This document shows positions 12,937 through 18,658 of a stretch of DNA of 18,658 nt, piece by piece. Made by a program: the position numbers and the translations under genes. The stretch lies in contig DCMF01000001.1 in assembly GCA_002321305.1 (NCBI GenBank), positions 1 through 18,658 of the forward strand, in the 5' to 3' direction. Source of the DNA: Verrucomicrobia bacterium UBA1629. GTDB taxonomy: Bacteria > Verrucomicrobiota > Kiritimatiellia > RFP12 > UBA1067. The notes beneath the pieces were generated by a model. That model was given only the letters and a program-made list of their open reading frames with translations. It had not been told where the DNA came from and did no database searches. Position 1 is the first letter of the stretch. Each line of letters begins with the position of its first letter.

Positions 12937-14991
12937 TCAGAGGCTCGGCGCTGCGCGCGAACACGAAACGGCACGAACGCGCACCTTCCTGAACACGACG
13001 ACGAAGCCGCCCTCGGGGGCGACCGCGAGCGTGAGGGGCGTTTCGCGCGTGACGCGCCGCGTCGATTCGGCGAGGTCGGTCGCGTCCTCCGCCGCGCGCG
13101 GGCCGTCCGCGTAGACCGTCGCCTCCCACGCCGTGCCCGCCGGCAGGAAGTCGAGCGGCAGCGTGACGTCCTTCGCCGCGACGCCCAGGTAGGCCGCGTA
13201 GAAGCGTCCGTCGAACGTCTCGCGCACGACGCCGTAGTCCACGCCGATCGCGCCCGTGAAGGGGCGCGTATTGCGCCAGACGGTCGGGAGCGCGCACAGC
13301 GCCCCGATCCCCTTCGCGCCCCGGTAGCGCTCCGGCCAGTCGCAGAGCGTCATGAGCGGCGAATCGTACGCGACGCAGAGCGCAAGCGCGTGGGCGCGCG
13401 TGCCGATCTCCTCCGCCCAGATCGGGCGGCGGTCGGTCTCGTCGCCGTAGCGGTGCCCCTTCTCGGCCTGCGGCGTGAACGCCGCCGTGTGGACGTTCCC
13501 GAAGCCGCCGGGCGTGAAGTCGCCGGGTCCGAGGAGGAAGCGCGTGAACGGCAGCGTCGCGCAGTGGACCGGCGTGACGAGGGCGGCCCACTTCGACACC
13601 TCGTTGCCGCGGATGCTCTCGCGCGTGATCTGGTTCGGCCACGTGCGGCTCATGCCCGTCGGCTTGAACGAGCCGTGGTAGTTGACGAGGATGCGGTGCC
13701 GCGCGGCCGCGCGGATCGTGCTCTCGTACCACCGCACCATCCACTGGTCCTGACGGTCGAGGAAGTCGATCTTCACGCCCTTCACGCCCCAGCGTTCCAG
13801 CTTTGCGAACGTCTCCTCCACGCCGTTGTCCTGCAGGGCCTCCCAGTGGAGCCACACCCAGATGCCCACGCCCCTCTCCCGCCCGTGGGCGATGATGCGG
13901 TGGAGGTCGAAGCCCTTGCGGATCTCGATCGGCACGTCGGGTCCGTGGTTCGGGCGGCGCGCCCAGCCGTACCAGCCGCCGTCGATCGTGTGGTAGGGCC
14001 AGCCCATCTCGGCGGCAAAGTCCACGAGCTTGAGCGTGAGGTCGGTGGAGAGGGAGTTGTTCGACTCCACCCACCAGTCCCAGCTCGACGCGCCCGGCCT
14101 GACCCAGCTGAAGTCGAGGGAGGGATCCGGCGGCGGGTTGAGGTTGAGGACGAGGTCGCTGCAGGCGGAGAGGCCCGTATCGGAGTCCGCGCAGGCCATC
14201 ACGCGCCACGGGCTCGCCGCCGGCGCCCTGCGGATGACGGCGACGTCCGGCTCGCAGGCGTTGGAGCGCGGCAGCGGGGTGAGCGCCGCCTCCAGCGTCG
14301 CCGCGCCGGGCTTCTGGCCCTTCTTCGGGACGCGGTAGTAGAGGCCGGCCCAGTTCGTGAGGTCCGCCTCGCAGAGGGCGACGCGCTGCGCGCCCACGTT
14401 GACGACGGCAGGCATGCCGACCAGTTCCTTCGCCGTGAGGTCGGCGAGCGGACGCCGGCGGAACTCCTCTTCCTGCGACGACACCCAGTCGCCGTAGCTC
14501 GTGAACCAGCCGTCCACGCCCTCCGGGAAGCGCCACTCGGTCAGCTCGCCCCGCAGCTGGAACCCGTCGAAGGCGGGCTGTTCGGGGACGACGTAACGGA
14601 ACGCGACGCCCTCGTCGTAGGCGCGGAAGACGAGCGTGAGGAGGCGTCCGGCGGCGTCTTCGAGGTCGAGCGTCAGCTCGTTCGCGTGGTCGCGCACCGT
14701 CTCCTTCCGGTAGAGGCGCGTCGTCCAGATTCCGTCAATCGTCCGCCGCGCCGTGTTCTTCAGGCGGAAGCCGCCCCAGGGCTTCGGATCGATGAAGTCT
14801 ACTCCCAGCCGCGAGGGCCGGATCAGGGCGGCGCCCTTGCGCGTCACCGACCAGGAGAGGCCCTTCTCCACCTCCACGGAAACGCACAGCGTCCCGTCGG
14901 GCGAGACGAGCGTCTCCGCCGCCTCCGCGCGCATCGCCGCTGCCGATGCGGCCACCACGGCCGCCAACAGTCCTCTCAGTTTCATTTTCAT
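12937..14991 (-). CDS. GH97 retaining alpha-glycosidase, secreted
   Basis: This 684-aa enzyme belongs to glycoside hydrolase family 97 (SusB-like alpha-glucosidases and alpha-galactosidases). It has a signal peptide (1-24), an N-terminal beta-sandwich (about 26-290), a TIM barrel (about 295-580) and a C-terminal beta domain. GVKIDFLDR gives D409 and RGNE gives E464; the 55-residue spacing matches the nucleophile and acid/base of the retaining Bacteroides GH97 alpha-galactosidase as I recall it, whereas inverting SusB lacks that Asp. So alpha-galactosidase-type retaining activity is favoured. The start at ATG 14991 overlaps the GH13 stop as ATGA, so the two are coupled. The last ~14 residues (RVRAVSCSRAAPSL) are encoded by a repeat-like DNA string also found at 174-189. 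Confidence 0.9.
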   Translation of the reverse strand: MKMKLRGLLAAVVAASAAAMRAEAAETLVSPDGTLCVSVEVEKGLSWSVTRKGAALIRPSRLGVDFIDPKPWGGFRLKNTARRTIDGIWTTRLYRKETVRDHANELTLDLEDAAGRLLTLVFRAYDEGVAFRYVVPEQPAFDGFQLRGELTEWRFPEGVDGWFTSYGDWVSSQEEEFRRRPLADLTAKELVGMPAVVNVGAQRVALCEADLTNWAGLYYRVPKKGQKPGAATLEAALTPLPRSNACEPDVAVIRRAPAASPWRVMACADSDTGLSACSDLVLNLNPPPDPSLDFSWVRPGASSWDWWVESNNSLSTDLTLKLVDFAAEMGWPYHTIDGGWYGWARRPNHGPDVPIEIRKGFDLHRIIAHGRERGVGIWVWLHWEALQDNGVEETFAKLERWGVKGVKIDFLDRQDQWMVRWYESTIRAAARHRILVNYHGSFKPTGMSRTWPNQITRESIRGNEVSKWAALVTPVHCATLPFTRFLLGPGDFTPGGFGNVHTAAFTPQAEKGHRYGDETDRRPIWAEEIGTRAHALALCVAYDSPLMTLCDWPERYRGAKGIGALCALPTVWRNTRPFTGAIGVDYGVVRETFDGRFYAAYLGVAAKDVTLPLDFLPAGTAWEATVYADGPRAAEDATDLAESTRRVTRETPLTLAVAPEGGFVVVFRKVRVRAVSCSRAAPSL

Positions 14992-16544
14992 TTTTTGTTG
15001 TCTTCTGTTTTGTTGAACGTGCCTACGGCGTTTAACGCGGAGGTTGCGGAGTTTGGGAGACACGGAGACGGCCCGTAAATGTGTGCACTATAGCATAAAT
15101 CGTCCGGCTCGACAGGGACAACGACAAATCCCCACGGGCCGAGGGCGAACGAGCGCGCGCCTGTGCGCCGTGCGTCACGCACGAGGAGAGGCGTGTCCGC
15201 GAGACGTCCCTTCACGTCGCGGTCGGCATCGTCAGCCGCCAGATAACTGGGGCGTGCGGACTTCGGGACGGCAAAGGACACGTCGCACGCGGCACTTTCG
15301 CCGCTCCAGTTCTGGACGACCAGAACCGTCTCGCCCTTTCCGCGGCGAACGAACGCCGCCACTTTCTCCGGCGCGGTCGTGTCGAGCCAGACAAGCCCGT
15401 CGATCCCGTTCGCCGCCGTGAAGGCGGGATGCTCGCGGCGAAGCGCCGCCAGCCGCTTCACGAAGGCATGGCGCGACTTCCCGACGCCGCGTTCGAGCTG
15501 CGACCAGTCCATCGGCGTCCGGCCGAACATCGAATGGCGCGGATCCGCATCGGCGATCTCGTTGCCCTGGAACAGCATCGGGACGCCATCGACCGTGAAC
15601 ATCCACACCAGCACCTGTTCGACCTTCCGAGCCCCCCAGTCCGCCTCGCGGCGCGGGCGGGCGTCCGTGGCGATGTCATGGTTCTCGTAGTGGTTCACGA
15701 ACCGAGCCCCGCGCGGACATTCGGCCTCGCGCGACGTCCAGGCGTCGCGCACCGTCTGCGCCGAGAAGCCGGGGAAGCCGCCGTAGTCCGCGTCAAAGCC
15801 CTTGTACTGGTCGCAGACCGTGAAGCCCTCGCAAAGCAGCACCGCCTCGCCGGCCGCAACCTCGTCCATCATGTCGTGCGCGTCGCACCAGAAGTCAAGC
15901 GGGATGCCGTCGCCGACGTCGCAGCGGAAGCCGTCGCAGCCGTACCGGGTCATCAGGTCGCGCATATTGCTTCCAAGGTATTTCCGCAACGCCGGCTCGG
16001 CGAAGTTCAGCTTCGGGAAACGCCACGGGCCCTTCTTCACGGTGCCGTCCGCGTTCCACCACGTGAATTCCGGATGCTCCCGCAGGAACGGCGCAGTCGG
16101 GCCGCAGTGGAGGTAGACGAGATCAAAGAGAACCTTCAGGTCCAGCTCATGCGCACGTGCGCAGAAGTCCGCGAGATCCTGATCCGTGCCGTACTCCTCG
16201 TCCACGTGGAAGTAGTCGGCGATGCGGTACTGGTTCTTTGGATTCTCGAATCCGCTGCGGATCTGCCGGGGACTCCAGAACGTCTTGTCCATTGACGTGT
16301 CCATCTTCATGACAGGCACGAGGTAGACGATCGTCACGCCGAGATCCTTCAGGTACGGCAGTTTCTGCGCGGCCGCCTTCAGCGTGCCCTCCGGCGTGAA
16401 CGCGCGCGGCTGGATCTGGTACATGACGCCCTCCGTAAACCATGCGGGCGTCTTGCGCGCCTCCTGCATCCAGGCGTTGGCGCCGAAGCCCGCAAGGGAC
16501 AGGGCCGCAACCGACAGAACCGTCAAAAGCTTATTCAACGGCAT
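14988..16544 (-). CDS. GH13 alpha-amylase-family enzyme, secreted
   Basis: This 518-aa protein hydrolyses or transfers alpha-glucosidic bonds outside the cytoplasm. It has a signal peptide (1-24), a (beta/alpha)8 barrel and a C-terminal beta domain (about 395-480). GH13 regions are clear: DLVYLHCG at 141-148 (region I with a changed Asn), GFRCD with nucleophile D209, LLCEGF with acid/base E239, and ENHD with D290. ATG at 16544 was chosen because it begins the signal peptide and has GGGGGG upstream; it overlaps the previous gene by 14 bp. The tail after PVEPDD (483-518) looks like translated spacer DNA containing a possible -10 and GCGGAGNNN repeats. Substrate is not determinable, but the GH97 partner suggests starch- or alpha-galactoside-type glycans. 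Confidence 0.92.
   Translation of the reverse strand: MPLNKLLTVLSVAALSLAGFGANAWMQEARKTPAWFTEGVMYQIQPRAFTPEGTLKAAAQKLPYLKDLGVTIVYLVPVMKMDTSMDKTFWSPRQIRSGFENPKNQYRIADYFHVDEEYGTDQDLADFCARAHELDLKVLFDLVYLHCGPTAPFLREHPEFTWWNADGTVKKGPWRFPKLNFAEPALRKYLGSNMRDLMTRYGCDGFRCDVGDGIPLDFWCDAHDMMDEVAAGEAVLLCEGFTVCDQYKGFDADYGGFPGFSAQTVRDAWTSREAECPRGARFVNHYENHDIATDARPRREADWGARKVEQVLVWMFTVDGVPMLFQGNEIADADPRHSMFGRTPMDWSQLERGVGKSRHAFVKRLAALRREHPAFTAANGIDGLVWLDTTAPEKVAAFVRRGKGETVLVVQNWSGESAACDVSFAVPKSARPSYLAADDADRDVKGRLADTPLLVRDARRTGARSFALGPWGFVVVPVEPDDLCYSAHIYGPSPCLPNSATSALNAVGTFNKTEDNKK
15023..15070. repeat. GCGGAGNNN-type repeats in GH13 tail
   Basis: GCGGAGGTT, GCGGAGTTT, then GGGAGACAC and GGAGACGG form a short degenerate 9-nt series. 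This is spacer-like sequence, yet it lies inside the last codons of the GH13 gene. A TATAGT on the minus strand at 15087-15092 lies just upstream in transcription. Confidence 0.45.
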
Positions 16545-18606
16545 TGCACACCCCCCGATAGTAGCCGAACGACTCGGCGAGCGGCAGTTCGTTGTCCTCG
16601 AAGTCCTTCTCGTATTCGATGAGGCAGAAGCCGTCAAAGCCGACCTCGGCCAGCGCGGCGAAGACGCCATTCAGGTCGATGACGCCGCGCGGCCCTTCCT
16701 TGGCGCCGCCGCTCCGGTCGGCGGCGGAGATGTTCTTGAGATGGACTTCGTAAATGCGCTTGCCGTGCTGACGGATGAACGCAACAGGATCCCGTCCCGC
16801 CCGAAGCTCGTGCCCAATGTCCAGGCAGACGCCGATGCGCGCGTCCCGCCCGCCGATGCGCGCCAGAGCGGCCTCGCCCGTCGGGTAGCACTGCGGCAGA
16901 TCCGGCCCGTGGTTGTGGATGGCCGCCCGGATGTCGTAGCGCTTGACGTACTTCTCAATGATGTCCAGCGCCTTGTCGGACTCGACGCGCACGCGCTTTC
17001 CGTCGATAACTGCGTCTTCATAGGGGACACACGAGATGTACTTCATGCCGCAGCGCGCGGCAAAGGCGAAGAGCCGCGCGATTTCAGTCTCGTCCTTGCA
17101 GTAGGTCGGCCCGCACGAGACCAAGGTGACGCCCTTCGCGGCAAGTTTCGCCTTATAGGCGGTGACCTCGTCCGCCGAGGCGTCAAAGTCCAGCGTCCCT
17201 TCCTTCAGCCCCATGTAATGGCAGTCGATCCGTTCCATGAAATCCAGCGCACGGTCGAGATCCGTCTTCCAGAACGTGAAGCGCGCCATGCCCAGCCGGA
17301 ACGGCAGCCGCCACGCCCGCGCGGACGGGCTTTCCACCGTGCGAATCGGCGGCTGCGTCACGCGTGTCAGCGAAAGCCGCCACGTGACGGGGCGCACGGC
17401 GGCGATCTGCCTGTGCAGCGCGTCCTCCCGCGCCGACAGTTCCTGACGGACGGGATAGAGCGTCTCGAACTTGTCGAACATGTGGTTGCGCCAGCCGCCC
17501 CATGCGAGGGATTTCGACTTCGGACGCTCGCCCTTAATCCAAGCCGCGACCGTCGCCTCGTCCTCGCTGTCGATCTTGTCTTCGGCCATCCATGAGAGGA
17601 CCTGCCCGAACACGCGGCGATCCTGTGCGAGCCGCGCCAACTGCCGCGCCGCCGCCAACGCCTGACGCGAAAGAACCTGATTCGGCGTCTCCCGTTCGGC
17701 GAGGTTGACGCCGTCCGCCAAGTCCATCGCCGTGAACGAGCCGAGCGACGCGCCGTTCGCCTTCAGCTCGTACAGGCCGGACGCGAGATTCTTCACGACC
17801 AGCGCCTCGGTGTTCAACCGCGCGGCGACGGGATAGACGACGGCAAGTTTGCGGTAGTCGGCATCCACGGCGCACGGCAACCCCTGCGGCGTATAGGACG
17901 ACTCAAACGACGACGCGCCCGCCGCGTCAAATTCGACGCGCGAGAACTCGCCCTTCTCGCCCGTCGCCGACCAGATGAGCGAGGCCATCAGCATGTGCCC
18001 CGCGAAGTCGGGATGGATGCGGTCGTTGTTGAACCAGCGGTCGGGATTGTCCCGATAGATCCGGCGCATTGGCCCCATCAGGTCGACAATCGGCAGCGCA
18101 TTTTCGTCCGCCAGCTTGCGCACCGTCTCCGCACAGGCGGACAGCTTCTCGTCGCTTCGCTCCAGCGGCTTGGGCTGATGTCCCCAGACGTCGTAGGGCG
18201 ACGGCGTGAGCAACGTGACCGCCTTGCCGTCCGCCTGAAGCCGCCGGACGATCTCGCGCATCGCCTGCGGATACTTTTCCGCGCAGGCGTCGCTGCCGAT
18301 GTCGTTCATGCCGAACATGACGAAGACGCGGTCGACATCCTTCGCGGCAGGCTCTTTCGCCCACCGCGTCGCGCCGCCCCAGCTCGTGTCGCCGCTCTTG
18401 CCCAAGTTCTCGAAGAGCACGCCCTGTCCCGGATGGCGGATCGCCGTCAGGTATTCGAGATAGAACGCCTGGTTGCCGGCCTCGGAAATCGAGTCGCCGA
18501 AGAAGCCCACGCGCTCGCCCGCGCGGAACGGCGCCGGTGCCGTCGCGGCCATCGCCGTTGCCGAAACGGTCATTGCGACCGCAATTAACAGTTCAGTTAG
18601 CTTCAT
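16531..18606 (-). CDS. SGNH hydrolase fused to isomerase-like TIM barrel
   Basis: This 691-aa secreted protein joins two enzymes in one frame. After a signal peptide (about 1-20), residues 32-210 are an SGNH/GDSL hydrolase: GDS with S39, GMND with G99 and N101, and D195-x-x-H198 in NNDRIHPD, the full catalytic set of a carbohydrate esterase-type fold. A helical linker (about 225-430) follows. Residues 438-688 are an AP-endonuclease-2/xylose-isomerase-like TIM barrel with likely metal or catalytic residues H564, D596, H599, H622 and E664. The start has AGGAAAAG upstream. It overlaps the GH13 gene and so is translated with the glycan enzymes. A role in deacylation plus sugar keto/aldo conversion or epimerisation is inferred; substrate unknown. 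Confidence 0.85.
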   Translation of the reverse strand: MKLTELLIAVAMTVSATAMAATAPAPFRAGERVGFFGDSISEAGNQAFYLEYLTAIRHPGQGVLFENLGKSGDTSWGGATRWAKEPAAKDVDRVFVMFGMNDIGSDACAEKYPQAMREIVRRLQADGKAVTLLTPSPYDVWGHQPKPLERSDEKLSACAETVRKLADENALPIVDLMGPMRRIYRDNPDRWFNNDRIHPDFAGHMLMASLIWSATGEKGEFSRVEFDAAGASSFESSYTPQGLPCAVDADYRKLAVVYPVAARLNTEALVVKNLASGLYELKANGASLGSFTAMDLADGVNLAERETPNQVLSRQALAAARQLARLAQDRRVFGQVLSWMAEDKIDSEDEATVAAWIKGERPKSKSLAWGGWRNHMFDKFETLYPVRQELSAREDALHRQIAAVRPVTWRLSLTRVTQPPIRTVESPSARAWRLPFRLGMARFTFWKTDLDRALDFMERIDCHYMGLKEGTLDFDASADEVTAYKAKLAAKGVTLVSCGPTYCKDETEIARLFAFAARCGMKYISCVPYEDAVIDGKRVRVESDKALDIIEKYVKRYDIRAAIHNHGPDLPQCYPTGEAALARIGGRDARIGVCLDIGHELRAGRDPVAFIRQHGKRIYEVHLKNISAADRSGGAKEGPRGVIDLNGVFAALAEVGFDGFCLIEYEKDFEDNELPLAESFGYYRGVCNAVE

Positions 18607-18658
18607 TTTGTTCTTTTCCTGTTTTGGTTTGTTTGAATTAACACAGAGCCGCTTCGCG
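18607..18658. other. Leader of SGNH gene, window edge
   Basis: These 52 bases carry the AGGAAAAG ribosome-binding site (within AAAACAGGAAAAGAAC on the minus strand). An ACACAGAG string further upstream resembles the 8-9-nt spacer repeats. The promoter is not visible before the edge. Confidence 0.4.

Noticed and set aside
12928..15078. Long plus-strand frame opposite GH97
   Set aside because: Antisense shadow; the minus strand encodes an enzyme with catalytic residues in the right spacing.
14988..16670. A longer GH13 protein starting at 16670
   Set aside because: The extra 42 residues come from out-of-frame sequence of the upstream gene; ATG at 16544 begins a good signal peptide with an SD.
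1..18658. tRNA, rRNA, insertion sequences or prophage genes
   Set aside because: I saw no rRNA-like sequence, no tRNA cloverleaf, and no transposase, integrase or phage structural motif in any frame.

Overview
The window is a GC-rich piece of a Gram-negative chromosome with every supported gene on the minus strand. The gene set fits the PVC group, most likely a Kiritimatiellota/Verrucomicrobiota-type gut or sediment bacterium: paired ExbD proteins, a membrane-anchored terpenoid-toroid protein, very long TPR proteins, a LolC/E permease and secreted glycoside hydrolases. This placement is an inference from family content; there is no rRNA to confirm it.

In transcription order (right to left), 18606-12937 holds three secreted carbohydrate-active proteins in one tight cluster. 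They are an SGNH hydrolase fused to a sugar-isomerase-like TIM barrel, a GH13 alpha-amylase-family enzyme (14-bp overlap) and a GH97 retaining alpha-glycosidase (ATGA overlap). They probably deacylate and cleave alpha-linked glucans or galactosides. Next, 12936-12387 has no intact gene but keeps a decayed Fic-like fragment. It ends in a good promoter placed so close to the next ATG that the mRNA should be nearly leaderless.

From 12386 to 4616 runs an envelope energy-transduction cluster: a 1038-aa TPR protein, a 256-aa periplasmic protein, ExbB/TolQ, ExbD, ExbD, and a protein with an N-terminal TM segment, an acidic/proline linker and a squalene-cyclase-like toroid, sitting where TonB or TolA would be expected. 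It continues with a LolC/E-type permease, tgt (queuosine), yajC (Sec accessory) and a LysM protein ending at 789. The last 788 bases hold no convincing gene but carry a dense array of very short perfect hairpins and a spaced inverted repeat.

The most unusual signal lies between and inside the genes. The spacers are built from short tandem degenerate repeats with strict periods: 7 nt (TGAGNNN), 7 nt (NNTGTCC), 8 nt (NNATTCGN) and 9 nt (ACYNKCCRA-like). The same families recur in several spacers in the same order relative to transcription. One family has entered the LolC/E coding sequence and is translated as a heptapeptide repeat, and another appears to supply the Shine-Dalgarno sequence of the toroid gene. 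Spacer-like DNA also seems to have been read into the C-termini of the GH13 and GH97 proteins.
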